DNA from: Sunxiuqinia elliptica
Lineage (GTDB): Bacteria > Bacteroidota > Bacteroidia > Bacteroidales > Prolixibacteraceae
DNA length: 64,000 nucleotides
Assembly: GCF_900113005.1 (NCBI RefSeq)
Contig: NZ_FONW01000008.1
Span: 153,325-217,324, forward strand
Direction: 5' to 3'
This document shows positions 46,218-55,970 of this stretch, in pieces; the first letter of the stretch is position 1, and each line of letters starts with the position of its first letter. A model generated the notes under the pieces. That model was not told where the DNA came from, did no database searches, and saw only the letters and a program-made list of their open reading frames with translations. A program made the position numbers and the translations under genes.

Positions 46218-47162
46218 TTAAGCTTCTTTCGTCGAAGTGATCCGACGAACACGATAGGGCTTTTTGTTTTGACCTTCATAGTAAGTTCTCATTAACATTT
46301 CAGCAACAATACCAATTGTAATCAACTGAATACCTCCCATGACCAGGATCATTCCCAAAATCAAAATAGGCTTGCCCCAAATGTCGTGGCCAAAAACTTT
46401 CAATATCAACAGGTAGAAATTAATCAGCACACCTAAGCCTAAGGTGACAATGCCAATTCCTCCAAAAAAGTGCATCGGACGCTGCATGTATTTTTTGAAG
46501 AAAACCATCAAAATCAAGTCACTGAAAACCCGAGTTGTCCGGCTTAAATTGTATTTTGATTTTCCGAACTCACGTGCCCGGTGATTAACATCAACCTGAG
46601 TCATGCGAGTTGAACCTTCCAACGCTAGCAAAGCAGGAATAAAACGATGTAGCTCGCCATAAATATGGATACTTTTAATGGCTTCTTTGGTAAACACTTT
46701 TAGCGTACATCCCAAATCTTTCATCCGAATTCCGGTAGCTTCTCGAATAAGATAGTTCGCAATTTTACTTGGAATCTTTCTCAAAAATGCTCCGTCTTGC
46801 CTGTTGGCTCTCACGCCTGCAACCATATCCCACTCCCCTTCTTTGGCCATCTTTATCATCATGGGGATATCTGCCGGGTCGTTCTGAAGATCGCCATCAA
46901 TCAAAGCTACATATTCTCCGCTTGCAGCATCAATTCCAGCTTGTAAGGCTGAGCTTTGACCATAATTCTTCTTCAATTCCAACAAAAGGAAATGATCGTC
47001 ATTAATTGCTCTTACTTCTTCACGAGTTCGATCTGTTGAACCATCGTCAACAAAAATAGCTTCATAATCAAAGTCTTTCAGAGCATTCTTTATTTGTTCA
47101 CTAAGTGGCTTAATGTTCAACTCTTCATTGTAAACACAAATAACCAAACTTAATTGTTTCAT
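46218..47162 (-). CDS. Family 2 glycosyltransferase (DPM1/ArnC-like) with two C-terminal membrane helices
   Basis: 314 residues. GT2 fold with YNEE, FVDDGSTDRT, and the metal site IDGDLQNDPAD; the C-terminus has two membrane helices (about 233-258 and 264-290). Such enzymes transfer a sugar from a nucleotide donor to undecaprenyl phosphate at the inner membrane. Divergent from the GT39 gene, whose product would use the lipid-linked sugar. It ends 7 nt from the stop of the kinase gene, with no obvious hairpin between. Confidence 0.92.
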   Translation of the reverse strand: MKQLSLVICVYNEELNIKPLSEQIKNALKDFDYEAIFVDDGSTDRTREEVRAINDDHFLLLELKKNYGQSSALQAGIDAASGEYVALIDGDLQNDPADIPMMIKMAKEGEWDMVAGVRANRQDGAFLRKIPSKIANYLIREATGIRMKDLGCTLKVFTKEAIKSIHIYGELHRFIPALLALEGSTRMTQVDVNHRAREFGKSKYNLSRTTRVFSDLILMVFFKKYMQRPMHFFGGIGIVTLGLGVLINFYLLILKVFGHDIWGKPILILGMILVMGGIQLITIGIVAEMLMRTYYEGQNKKPYRVRRITSTKEA

Positions 47163-47189
47163 GATTTTCTGTTTATGGCTGTTAAAGGA

Positions 47190-47197
47190 TATCTTTG
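47190..47197 (+). promoter_or_regulatory. Candidate -7 box of the GT39 gene
   Basis: TATCTTTG fits TAnnTTTG in the divergent gap between the two glycosyltransferase genes, about 88 nt before the ATG. Confidence 0.4.
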
Positions 47198-47285
47198 CGC
47201 AAAATTTTGTTATTTAGCGATGCGAAATTAAGAAAAACGCGGTAAGTAATCTAGTACAAACAATAAATATTATCAATTTCAGCTC

Positions 47286-48851
47286 ATGTTCAAGCAATTA
47301 AATCAATCAAATTATTATCCATGGTTCATCTTCGGTATCGCCCTGTTTTTATACCTAGCCAATCTGGGAGGTAACAGCATTTATATTCTGGACGAAGCCA
47401 AAAATGCAACTTGCGCTGCAGAAATGCTTGAACGAGGCGACTGGGTCGTCCCCACTTTCAACCAAGAGCTAAGAACAGATAAACCTCCACTACATTACTT
47501 TTTTATGATGGTGAGCTATTCTGTTTTTGGAGTGACCCCCTTTGCAGCTCGCTTCTTCTCGGCAATTTTTGGAGCCTTGACGATCCTGATAAGCTTTTTG
47601 TTTGTTCGCCGTTTTCATTCTGAAAAAGCAGCGCTTTGGACCAGCTTTATTCTGCTTTCGTCCATTCATTTGAGTATTCAATTTCACCTGTCGGTTCCCG
47701 ACCCCTACTTGATTTTCTTTTTCACCGCCAGCGTTTTTTCGTTTTATGCTGCAGTTAAAGAAAAGAAACTGATTTACTTGCTCGCGCTCTATCTTTCCGT
47801 AGGCTTGGGGACCTTGTCTAAAGGGCCTGTTGCCATCGGACTTCCCGGATTAATCTTTCTGCTTTTTCTGATCTTCAGCAAACGATTAAACTGGAAAGAG
47901 CTCAAACAACTTCACCCATTTTCCGGAGCTGTTTTAGTGTTGCTTATTGCCCTTCCCTGGTATATTTTGGTCCATTTAAAAACCAATGGACAATGGACTG
48001 ATGGTTTCTTCTTTAAACACAATTTAGGGCGTTTCTCAAGTGAAATGGAAGGACACGGAGGTATCTTCCTACTGACAATCCTATTTGTTTTACTTGGCCT
48101 ATTTCCTTTTGCTGTTTTCATCGTGCAAGCCTTAAAACATGCCTGGAAGAATCGCAAAAGTGATTTTATTTTACTCAACCTGGTTGCGGGATTAGCAATT
48201 GTGATCTTTTTCTCTATTTCGCGTACAAAACTCCCTAATTATACGGTGCCTGCCTATCCTTACTTTGCTGCACTTTTGGGCGTATGGCTATCACAGCTAT
48301 CTTTTAAAACAGCGAAGCCAAAAGCCAGTATGATTACACTCCTCGTTGTGGGGCTAATCTTGGTTCCGGCACTTTATATCGGAATTACCTTTGATCCGGC
48401 GCTTGACCATTTGCGAAACCAGGCATTCTTCTTTTTGCCTATTCCGGTTGGGTTTATTCTAGCTTACTTTCTTTTCACTAAGAATCAGCTGCAAAAAGCA
48501 CTTAGAGTGGCCGGAATAAGCTGCATGCTGGCAGCCATGAGCTTTGCTTTTATTGTATTTCCCAAAATTGATCAGGAAAACCCTGTTGCAAAAAGTCTCC
48601 ATTTAGTGAAAGGCAAAGAAGTGCGGTACTACGGAAAGTTTAACCCTTCCTACTCGTTTTATCTGCAACACGAACTTGTTGAAGTTGAACCAAATTCCTT
48701 CTCTGAGTTTTTTGAGAACTATCCTGATGGGGTTATCATCTCTACAAAACGACGAATTGAAAAAGTCGATCTGCCCGCCAATTGCGAGATCTCCTTTTCA
48801 GCGAGAGATATTTTGGAAACACCTACAACCGTATTAATCACAAAGAAGTAA
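47286..48851 (+). CDS. ArnT/PMT-like (GT39) membrane glycosyltransferase
   Basis: 521 residues with about ten to twelve membrane helices. The catalytic Asp-Glu pair lies in ILDEAKNATCAAEML (Asp36-Glu37), followed by RTDKPPLHYF, both marks of the PMT/ArnT group that takes a sugar from a polyprenyl phosphate carrier and adds it to lipid A or another envelope acceptor on the periplasmic side. It pairs with the divergent GT2. Acceptor and sugar are unknown. Confidence 0.9.
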   Translation: MFKQLNQSNYYPWFIFGIALFLYLANLGGNSIYILDEAKNATCAAEMLERGDWVVPTFNQELRTDKPPLHYFFMMVSYSVFGVTPFAARFFSAIFGALTILISFLFVRRFHSEKAALWTSFILLSSIHLSIQFHLSVPDPYLIFFFTASVFSFYAAVKEKKLIYLLALYLSVGLGTLSKGPVAIGLPGLIFLLFLIFSKRLNWKELKQLHPFSGAVLVLLIALPWYILVHLKTNGQWTDGFFFKHNLGRFSSEMEGHGGIFLLTILFVLLGLFPFAVFIVQALKHAWKNRKSDFILLNLVAGLAIVIFFSISRTKLPNYTVPAYPYFAALLGVWLSQLSFKTAKPKASMITLLVVGLILVPALYIGITFDPALDHLRNQAFFFLPIPVGFILAYFLFTKNQLQKALRVAGISCMLAAMSFAFIVFPKIDQENPVAKSLHLVKGKEVRYYGKFNPSYSFYLQHELVEVEPNSFSEFFENYPDGVIISTKRRIEKVDLPANCEISFSARDILETPTTVLITKK

Positions 48852-48991
48852 GCTTCGCTCAGATATCAAATTGCAACTTGCTTGTCTGGCTTTTCTTGCT
48901 AGACAATTGCCCGAATCTTTCTCTTTAGATTTAACTCAGAAGAACGGTTGTACTTATAATCATTCGATTGAGAAAAGAAGCTAGATTCCAA

Positions 48992-49687
48992 TTATTGGCG
49001 CTTAAAACGAATCTTATAGATCGGTTGATCAAACCAAGAAAAACGCTGTAGCCGCAATACTCCATTCAGCAATAAAACAGCCAATATGGTGCAAAAAACG
49101 CCTACGATTGCCCCCACATACACATCCAAGAAGAAATGCTGTAGCAGATAAATACGCGTAAACCCGATAATCAGAGCCGCGAAAAAGAAAAAGATTCCTG
49201 CCGAACGTTTACCAACAAAAAAAGCAATTAAGCTCATTGCTGAAAAAATGGTCATTGTATGTCCAGACGGAAAACTGTAGTGATAATTCAATTCGGCATG
49301 ATATAAAAAACGATGAAAATCGTCGTAATAGAAATAGTTAAACGGACGGGGACGATTAGAGAAGATTACCTTTTTACCCAAGTTTGTAAAAATACCTACC
49401 AAGCCCAAATTAATCAGGCCGGTCAGTCCGTAGCGAACTTTCCAAAATAACAAAAGAGCCATGAGCCCAGCCACAAAAGTTCCCAAACCCAAGTCGGTCA
49501 AGAAAGTAGCAATTGGATCCCAAGCCTCTCTGGAATACCGATTGATAAATAATACCACGTCGCCATGCTTTGTCGTCAAAAATACGACTATTCCAGCGAC
49601 AGCAAATACCATCATTCCAACTAAAAAGCTTTTAAGTCCTCGGTTTCCGAATATTTTCTGAAAAGTCTCTTTTATTTCCATTGCCAT
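48992..49687 (-). CDS. PAP2 family phosphatase
   Basis: 231 residues from ATG 49687 (49681 is also possible). Multi-pass membrane protein with the three acid-phosphatase motifs: KVIFSNRPRP, PSGHT, and RIYLLQHFFLDVYVG. Removes phosphate from lipids such as undecaprenyl diphosphate or lipid A. Its start overlaps the end of the upstream barrel gene by 16 nt, so translation is probably coupled. Near two polyprenyl-phosphate glycosyltransferase genes, which fits carrier recycling. Confidence 0.9.
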   Translation of the reverse strand: MAMEIKETFQKIFGNRGLKSFLVGMMVFAVAGIVVFLTTKHGDVVLFINRYSREAWDPIATFLTDLGLGTFVAGLMALLLFWKVRYGLTGLINLGLVGIFTNLGKKVIFSNRPRPFNYFYYDDFHRFLYHAELNYHYSFPSGHTMTIFSAMSLIAFFVGKRSAGIFFFFAALIIGFTRIYLLQHFFLDVYVGAIVGVFCTILAVLLLNGVLRLQRFSWFDQPIYKIRFKRQ

Positions 49688-50556
49688 ATATAAGCCAATT
49701 TTAAAGATTGGTATTCCCAATCGCGTAAGCCAACGATATACTGTAACTGAATTGCATCCTTCTTTAATGAGCGCTCAAGAGACAAGGTATAAACCATCGG
49801 ACAGTCCCGTTCATCTTTGTAGCCAGAATAACCGCTCACAGAATTTGTAATATTCCAGTCCGACTGATCCAATTCGATGCCCGCACCATACATGAATGCA
49901 TCATTCTGAAGGTTCTCCATATCATTGGTCTGCCATGAGTAAAACCCGGATGATACAAAAGGACGCAACAACCAGTTGCCAGCAACCGATTTTAGTTCTT
50001 TTGAAAAAGTAATATCAAAAAAGTAGCCTGGACTATCAGCGTAACGAGCAGCATCTAAACGTCCTCCCGAAGCTGTTTTTCCAACCATCCGCAACAGCGT
50101 ATTGGGAAATTTTCGCCCCTTTACCAGCTGAATCCAAGTTGCAAAATACAAATCGCCAATAGCAAGCCCCTCTCCATCCCGGTCGCGCGCAGCACGCTCG
50201 TCTCTAATTTGATCAGACATGGAATAGTGCTCGAGCATGACTCCATAAACGCTCACCGCAATCCGATCAGAAAAAGGATAATAAAACTGCCCGGCAATAT
50301 TCTGCGTCTGGTCGCCAGTCCGGAAATGAAAGTCGGTACTAACTTTTAAACTTTTGCTTTGCTCCAGTACGCCGTTATTCATATCCGGAACAGGCAGCGC
50401 ATTCGGCCCTAAATACCCCGGACTAATCGTAATATAACTTCGCCATCCTGGCATTCCCGGCTCCCAGCCATGCAGTTCATTCCACCAACCCCATTCCTGG
50501 GCATTGACACTGGTAACCGCTAAACAAAAACTAACTAAAAATAGAATTCGCTTCAT
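49672..50556 (-). CDS. Predicted outer-membrane beta-barrel protein
   Basis: 294 residues. Signal peptide (about 1-19, SVNAQ) followed by an aromatic-rich segment EWGWWNELHGWEPGMPGW and amphipathic strands ending QSLKLAYIWQWK, a typical barrel C-terminus. Family not recognised. Translational overlap with the PAP2 gene suggests a shared envelope role. Confidence 0.7.
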   Translation of the reverse strand: MKRILFLVSFCLAVTSVNAQEWGWWNELHGWEPGMPGWRSYITISPGYLGPNALPVPDMNNGVLEQSKSLKVSTDFHFRTGDQTQNIAGQFYYPFSDRIAVSVYGVMLEHYSMSDQIRDERAARDRDGEGLAIGDLYFATWIQLVKGRKFPNTLLRMVGKTASGGRLDAARYADSPGYFFDITFSKELKSVAGNWLLRPFVSSGFYSWQTNDMENLQNDAFMYGAGIELDQSDWNITNSVSGYSGYKDERDCPMVYTLSLERSLKKDAIQLQYIVGLRDWEYQSLKLAYIWQWK

Positions 50557-50692
50557 CTGCTAAAACTCCGGGTTCTGACTATTTCTTTGATTCTTTCGCT
50601 CATTCGCGTTGTCACGACTTCAAATACAAACAAAGCCTCAACTCGCTATAAGAACGAGAGCGCAAAGATACACATCACAAAACAAAAGGCAT

Positions 50693-50717
50693 AAAAAAAC
50701 TCCCAACGGATTGGGAG
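50693..50717 (-). terminator. Terminator of the C1 peptidase gene
   Basis: CTCCCAA (50700-50706) pairs with TTGGGAG (50711-50717), loop CGGA; on the minus strand it is followed by seven T. It lies 9 nt past the stop. Confidence 0.82.
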
Positions 50718-50726
50718 CTTTTCTGA

Positions 50727-51929
50727 TTATAAATTTAATTTCTTCTGTATACTTTTCGGAATCGCATCCTTGTGAACCATAACACTCATTGTTTTATACT
50801 TCACATAGGGCTTGGAGGCATAAAAGAAGCCGTCGTAATTATTGTAGTCGCCCCACGAGTTTTTCACCTTGTAATAGATGCTGCCATTTTGGTCTTTTGC
50901 TGTTCCTACAATCAACATTCCATGATCGTCTGTTGTCGTGTAGTTATCAAACGCCTCTTGGCGCATTTCCTGGGTAATTACTTTCTCAGCTCCTGGTTTC
51001 TCCAGTTTATACAGCTCATCATTCTTTTCTTTATCCGACAGTTCTTCCCATCGAGCAATTTCAGCATCGCTCATTTCCTGCTTATCTGCATCAGGGATAA
51101 CAGCCACTCCTTTTTTAGAAGTGCTAAAACCTTTTTCGCTCACATCAGCAGCCCAAGCTACGGTGTATCCATTTTCAATTGAGTTGTCTACAATTGCTTC
51201 CATATCTTCCAATGGCACATTGTAAACTTGTCCCCACATCCAGTTATCAGGAACTTCAATAATAAATTTTGAATAAAACGGATGGTGTGTATAAGAGCTT
51301 ATCTGAACATAGTCGTCCATATCTAATCCTACATAATCCGATGCAAAGCTCATTGGCGTGTAAGTCTGTCCTTTGTACTCAAATGTTTCTGGAATTTCAC
51401 CCAAGTATGAATCCAATGTTCCTCGTAATGACTCACGCCATGCCGGACTCAATTTTTTATTTGGATTTTCGATCACTGCTTCTACTTGCTTCTTCAGTAC
51501 CCGATCCATTTCCCCGTGCACGTGCTTTGTTTCGCCGTAATTCAAGCCTGTGTATGCTTCCTCAGGAACAATTCCATATCGTTTAATAATATTGGTTACA
51601 TCATGAAAAGCACCCCCTGCTGAAAAATTGAGGTTTCCATGCAAGCGCACATACTTTGATGCTTTTTCATCATAGGTATGCCAAACGATAAACATTTCAG
51701 CCAAGTCAACCTCTGACTTTCCCTTACGTAACATTTCAGCTTCTAGAAAACCTAGTCCTGAAAATGACCAACAAGTACCCGAGCGATACTGATCTTTTAC
51801 CGGGGTGTTCGGAATTTCCTTAATCGATGTAAAATGGTAGCCGTTCTTCGTCTCATCCTGTGCACTGACCATCCCTACGGAAAATGCGGCAACCGTTGCC
51901 AGCACCAGGTACTTCTTTAATTTATTCAT
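50727..51929 (-). CDS. Exported C1-family cysteine peptidase (bleomycin-hydrolase-like)
   Basis: 400 residues. Signal peptide (about 1-24, GMVSAQ). The papain-fold triad is present: Gln47 and Cys53 in RSGTCWSFSG, His336 in DDHGML, Asn357 in KNSWG. The large insertions and order of motifs resemble aminopeptidase C/bleomycin hydrolase. Those are usually cytoplasmic, so export is distinctive, although common in Bacteroidota. Single gene with its own promoter box and terminator. Confidence 0.92.
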   Translation of the reverse strand: MNKLKKYLVLATVAAFSVGMVSAQDETKNGYHFTSIKEIPNTPVKDQYRSGTCWSFSGLGFLEAEMLRKGKSEVDLAEMFIVWHTYDEKASKYVRLHGNLNFSAGGAFHDVTNIIKRYGIVPEEAYTGLNYGETKHVHGEMDRVLKKQVEAVIENPNKKLSPAWRESLRGTLDSYLGEIPETFEYKGQTYTPMSFASDYVGLDMDDYVQISSYTHHPFYSKFIIEVPDNWMWGQVYNVPLEDMEAIVDNSIENGYTVAWAADVSEKGFSTSKKGVAVIPDADKQEMSDAEIARWEELSDKEKNDELYKLEKPGAEKVITQEMRQEAFDNYTTTDDHGMLIVGTAKDQNGSIYYKVKNSWGDYNNYDGFFYASKPYVKYKTMSVMVHKDAIPKSIQKKLNL

Positions 51930-51962
51930 AAGTAAATGTCAAATATCATCCATAAAAGCTGC

Positions 51963-51970
51963 CAAATATA
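51963..51970 (-). promoter_or_regulatory. Candidate -7 box of the C1 peptidase gene
   Basis: TATATTTG on the minus strand fits TAnnTTTG, 33 nt before the ATG. Confidence 0.5.
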
Positions 51971-52113
51971 CTAAAATATTAAGGTAATGTTAAGTGAGAT
52001 AGCTCACAATCCAATGTTAATAATCGTTAATTTTTGCGTATTGAAGATGACGTAAAGCAACCAATTTCGCTCATCCTCATCTGCTCAATTTACTAAATTA
52101 AAAAATGATCAAT

Positions 52114-52121
52114 TATGTTTG
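52114..52121 (+). promoter_or_regulatory. Candidate -7 box of the NlpE-META gene
   Basis: TATGTTTG fits TAnnTTTG, 56 nt before the ATG. Confidence 0.45.
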
Positions 52122-52177
52122 GCCCGCTAATTACGACCTACAAACAACAATGATCCACCTTTTAACACTATATAATT

Positions 52178-52906
52178 ATGAAGATAAGTAAATTGAATGG
52201 GCTATTCCTCCTTGCGCTTTTTACCCAAGCCTGTAGCTCTAGTAAAATGATCACTCCCTCGGGGGAATATTCTGGTGTAATTCCCTGTGCCGACTGCCTA
52301 GGAATTGACTATACCTTGAAATTGAATGGGGATTACACCTATGCCGAAAGCTTAGATTACCAGGAACGTGATAGTCCGACACTCAACAATACGGGAACCT
52401 ATAAAGTAAAAAACGACACATTGATTTACTTAAAAAGTAAACCTGACAACTCTGCCATGCAACTATTTCGTTTAAAAAACGACCAACTCGTCATGCTTGA
52501 TATCTATGGTAAGCCCATTCAGTCTAGTTTTGCGGATGCTTATATCCTACGAAAAGATTACCAAAACTGGGTGACCGAGCAAATTAACGGACAATGGGAA
52601 CTTCAATCCATTAACCAAAAGGAAATTGATGCAGGAGCATCTTCACCAAACATTGAATTTATGTTGAAGGACAAAAATTTCAGGGGATTTGCTGGCTGTA
52701 ACCGCATCAACGGGAAGGTAGAACAAGTTGGCAATACGCTGCAATTTGGAATGCCCATGTCCACCAAAATGGCCTGCCCTCAGCTAAAGCTTGAAAGTCA
52801 ATTTTTACGCTTAATAACAAACCGTAGCTGGACATTTAGTGTCACAAAAGATCAACTGCAACTATCTGATGCCACGGGAACAATCACCTTTATTCGAGCA
52901 AACTAA
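52178..52906 (+). CDS. NlpE-META (HslJ-like) lipoprotein
   Basis: 242 residues. Lipoprotein signal with lipobox TQAC (Cys19). Residues 28-118 form an NlpE-type domain with the CADC motif (37-40), and residues 135-242 a META/HslJ domain with GFAGCNRINGKV and ACPQLKLESQFLRLI. NlpE senses envelope and copper stress in enterobacteria, and HslJ relates to heat and novobiocin resistance; a stress role here is inferred. Convergent with the uptake locus across a shared terminator. Confidence 0.88.
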   Translation: MKISKLNGLFLLALFTQACSSSKMITPSGEYSGVIPCADCLGIDYTLKLNGDYTYAESLDYQERDSPTLNNTGTYKVKNDTLIYLKSKPDNSAMQLFRLKNDQLVMLDIYGKPIQSSFADAYILRKDYQNWVTEQINGQWELQSINQKEIDAGASSPNIEFMLKDKNFRGFAGCNRINGKVEQVGNTLQFGMPMSTKMACPQLKLESQFLRLITNRSWTFSVTKDQLQLSDATGTITFIRAN

Positions 52907-52909
52907 AAT

Positions 52910-52949
52910 AGAAGAAGGCTGAAATCTCAATTAGACTCAGCCTTCTTCT
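52910..52949. terminator. Bidirectional terminator between NlpE-META and the uptake locus
   Basis: AGAAGAAGGCTGA (52910-52922) pairs perfectly with TCAGCCTTCTTCT (52937-52949), 14-nt loop. Confidence 0.78.
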
Positions 52950-52986
52950 TGAATTAAGAAGAATATTAGGCAGTGAGCTTAGTTAA

Positions 52987-54627
52987 TCATTCTTTCTCGA
53001 AGCGGATATTGCCAAAATAATAAATAATATCTTCTGAAGGAGTTACTCCTGGCTCTCCCCCAATATTTAGAATAATGACTCTATTATGTTTATCCAATGC
53101 TTCTGTCATATCAATTGTGACATCTGTCCATTTTTGTAGTTGATCATCCTCAATGGAAAACTTATCAAGTGCCCAGTACTGCTGTCCAAAGCTTGAATTC
53201 CCTCCAAAAGACCACATTCTATTCATAAAACGCGGCCAAAGACGTTGAAATGGCGCATAGGTACCGCTAAACACATCCTTAGATGGCGCATAAACTTTAA
53301 ACTTCAAGTATCGATAATCTTCAATATTAAATTCATACTCTTTAGGTAGAGCAAAGACCAAGGAGGCACTTTTTGCCTTACAAGCAACCTTGTAAGCATT
53401 CTCAATTCCCTCCTCAACCGGAGAACCAGCATAAGGATAAGTTATATCAATATTAAAATTACTGGATTGTACATTCCCATCTAATAAAAATTGCTTATCT
53501 ATTAACACGGAGGAAGCGCCTTGGATAACTTCAACAACACCTTGATTAATATAAGGTTTCAACATCTCATCTAAGCCCATCGAATTTGAGTAATAAGTCA
53601 CTTTTTCAAGAATACCCGATTCTAATAAGTCAATCAGTGACTGAGCATTTGCTTCAGCCATTCCTCCTGTCTTTTTCATAAATGGACTATAAGAGCCTCC
53701 TCCAACAATGTCAACAACTCCATTACGATCATAAGTTAATTCTGGCAATGTAAATAAGTCTCCTCCCGTCAAATCCAGCTCCTTCAGATTCGGAAAATAA
53801 AAAATATCTTGCAAAGAATTAGCATGAATAGGAAACACCAACTTCTCGATTGCCGAAACTCCATCTGATGTAAAAGTCTCCACGCCGTTAGCAAGTAATA
53901 CTTCTCGTTCAGCAACAGAGAATTCTGTGGAACCAGTCGGCATGTCTATCATTAACTCATCACTCAAAATAACTGTATCTAAAATAGCTTTTCCATTAAC
54001 CAGAGGAACGATCTTATAGTCGACCTTTATTTTGGTGTCTTCCCCTGCGGCAACATTACCCACAAAAAATCGGGCATTCTCCCCTCGTTCACCTAGCCGA
54101 ACAATGCCATCTTTATCTTCATACTCAAATGATAACCCATAATAATCTAATAAAACAGAAGACAGTCCATTTGGCCAGTCCACAACAGCAGCTGTTGGGG
54201 ATTTCAAAATACGCGGAGTACTAACCTCCATTGACGCTAAAGCATCTGAAGTAAAAGGAATTAGTGCAATTTCCTGAGGAACAGACTTATTCCCATATTC
54301 ATCAATCGTGTATACTTTAAAACGATAAAGTTTTCGCGATGTTAGTCCTGTTATATTCACGTAAGATACCAATGAATCAATAGTAACTACCTTATCATCA
54401 TACTCCACAATTGTTTTCTGAGCCTTTCCCAAGTTTATTTGTTTAGAAGGAATACGTCCAGCCTTCATCAATTCAAGTTCAACACGCTCATAACCAACCA
54501 GTCCAATAATCGTATCAAAACGTGCTGGATATACGATCTCGCCTTCGTATTTCTCTTGGTATTCATACATATCAGTGCATGCAAAAAGAGAAACAGTTAT
54601 AATTATTAATAATGCTATGTATTTCAT
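52987..54627 (-). CDS. DUF4998-type lipoprotein of the uptake locus
   Basis: 546 residues. Lipoprotein signal with lipobox LFAC (Cys16). The N-terminal part matches DUF4998 (EGEIVYPARFDTIIG, GRIPSK, TGLTSRKLYRFKVYTIDEYGNKS), followed by a leucine-rich-like stretch FPNLKELDLTGGDLF and a C-terminal carbohydrate-binding-looking beta sandwich with YRYLKFKVYAPS. Genes of this kind follow susCD pairs and are probably surface glycan-binding proteins. Last gene of the operon. Confidence 0.8.
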   Translation of the reverse strand: MKYIALLIIITVSLFACTDMYEYQEKYEGEIVYPARFDTIIGLVGYERVELELMKAGRIPSKQINLGKAQKTIVEYDDKVVTIDSLVSYVNITGLTSRKLYRFKVYTIDEYGNKSVPQEIALIPFTSDALASMEVSTPRILKSPTAAVVDWPNGLSSVLLDYYGLSFEYEDKDGIVRLGERGENARFFVGNVAAGEDTKIKVDYKIVPLVNGKAILDTVILSDELMIDMPTGSTEFSVAEREVLLANGVETFTSDGVSAIEKLVFPIHANSLQDIFYFPNLKELDLTGGDLFTLPELTYDRNGVVDIVGGGSYSPFMKKTGGMAEANAQSLIDLLESGILEKVTYYSNSMGLDEMLKPYINQGVVEVIQGASSVLIDKQFLLDGNVQSSNFNIDITYPYAGSPVEEGIENAYKVACKAKSASLVFALPKEYEFNIEDYRYLKFKVYAPSKDVFSGTYAPFQRLWPRFMNRMWSFGGNSSFGQQYWALDKFSIEDDQLQKWTDVTIDMTEALDKHNRVIILNIGGEPGVTPSEDIIYYFGNIRFEKE

Positions 54628-54652
54628 AAGATAAAAAGCTTTAATCTAGTTT

Positions 54653-55933
54653 TTATTGAACTGCTTTTCGCCCATAAAGTGTAAGCTCTGACAAGCAGTT
54701 AGCATCTTCTCTTGTATAGTTTGAGGTAAACCCTTTCATCGCTCGATACCTAAACCACCGGGTAGGCTTTGTGTATTTAGGATCATCTGGATACATATAG
54801 GCCATATCTCCAGCTTCTCCCTTTTTAACAAACTCTAGCTCACTCAAGCCTTTAGGAACTGGAATTTGATGCTCGGAAATTATAGACCATTTTGCAGAGT
54901 CCTCATCCCAATAATACATTTCATAGACCCCCACATTCTCTGATCGGTAGTACTGGCCTCTATTTATATTGTCTAATCCACCAGAATGTCTTTGAACCGT
55001 CACAATTCTACTTAACTCATAATAATCACCTAAGTCTATGATAAAATTCCAAGGCATATTTCCATCATCTTCCTCTCCTGTACGCCCTCTTCCATGCGTA
55101 TGCATAAAATTCAGGTTATCGCCTCGATCAATAATCCCATCAATAACATAGCGAAGTCGCCCTTCTAAACCGTCTCCAAAACATTGAGGGACTCCCCCTA
55201 TTGAATCATTAGTTGCTGGAAGCACCCAACTATCTTTAGGAATCTCCATATCTTCGTATAGCGTCAATGTTCCCTTATCCATTGGCTCTGTGATATTTCC
55301 ATAGATATCTTCAACACGCAATTTAACGGAAACGGGTTGCTCTGGCCCTAAATCAAGATTCTCGATAAAACGTCTCTCTTCTTTTAAATTTGAAGAAAAT
55401 ACTGAAGTTAGTTCCCTGTCAACACCATCCTCATTAAAACTAAAATCGACATAGATATTAATACTTTGCTCCAAGTCATTTTCCCAGTCAAGAAAGAAAG
55501 AACTAAATCCTGGTTTTACCTCAATAGATTCTGCTACTCGAGCGATCGCAGGCTTTAATGGCTTCACCATTATTTGTGCTGGCTCTGATCTATTTCCAGC
55601 ACGATCAATCGCATATAAGTCAACTTGGTATTCTATTGTATCACCAAATCCATACACATCCAGTGAATCTTTATAATAGCTTGAAGAAAATGAAAAAGTT
55701 TTCCCATCGTTGTTCGTGTAAACAGCATCAATACTCAATAAATCTTCATCTCCGGGAATCTCATAAAAAAAACGAGCACCACCATACAAGGGTTTATAAG
55801 TAATTCCAATTGGTTGATTAGGAGGAACAGAATCTTCTGAGTCCCCGATGCGTCTTTCTTCCTCTTTACATGAGACAACAACACCAAGCAATGCAACAAA
55901 AAATATGATTGTAAATATTCTTATTGTCTTCAT
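54653..55933 (-). CDS. DUF4959/DUF5126/DUF5000-type lipoprotein
   Basis: 426 residues. Lipoprotein signal with lipobox VVSC (Cys22). Three parts typical of SusCD-linked surface proteins: an N-terminal fibronectin-like segment (PPNQPIGITYKPLYGGARF), a middle beta domain (DRAGNRSEP, LDWENDLEQ), and a C-terminal F5/8-type discoidin fold resembling DUF5000 (PWNFIIDLGDYYELSRI, FRYRAMKGF). Probably binds the imported glycan outside the cell. 37 nt after susD and 25 nt before the DUF4998 gene. Confidence 0.82.
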   Translation of the reverse strand: MKTIRIFTIIFFVALLGVVVSCKEEERRIGDSEDSVPPNQPIGITYKPLYGGARFFYEIPGDEDLLSIDAVYTNNDGKTFSFSSSYYKDSLDVYGFGDTIEYQVDLYAIDRAGNRSEPAQIMVKPLKPAIARVAESIEVKPGFSSFFLDWENDLEQSINIYVDFSFNEDGVDRELTSVFSSNLKEERRFIENLDLGPEQPVSVKLRVEDIYGNITEPMDKGTLTLYEDMEIPKDSWVLPATNDSIGGVPQCFGDGLEGRLRYVIDGIIDRGDNLNFMHTHGRGRTGEEDDGNMPWNFIIDLGDYYELSRIVTVQRHSGGLDNINRGQYYRSENVGVYEMYYWDEDSAKWSIISEHQIPVPKGLSELEFVKKGEAGDMAYMYPDDPKYTKPTRWFRYRAMKGFTSNYTREDANCLSELTLYGRKAVQ

Positions 55934-55970
55934 AAGTTGATTTAATTTAAATAGTTCAAAATACAGCGAT

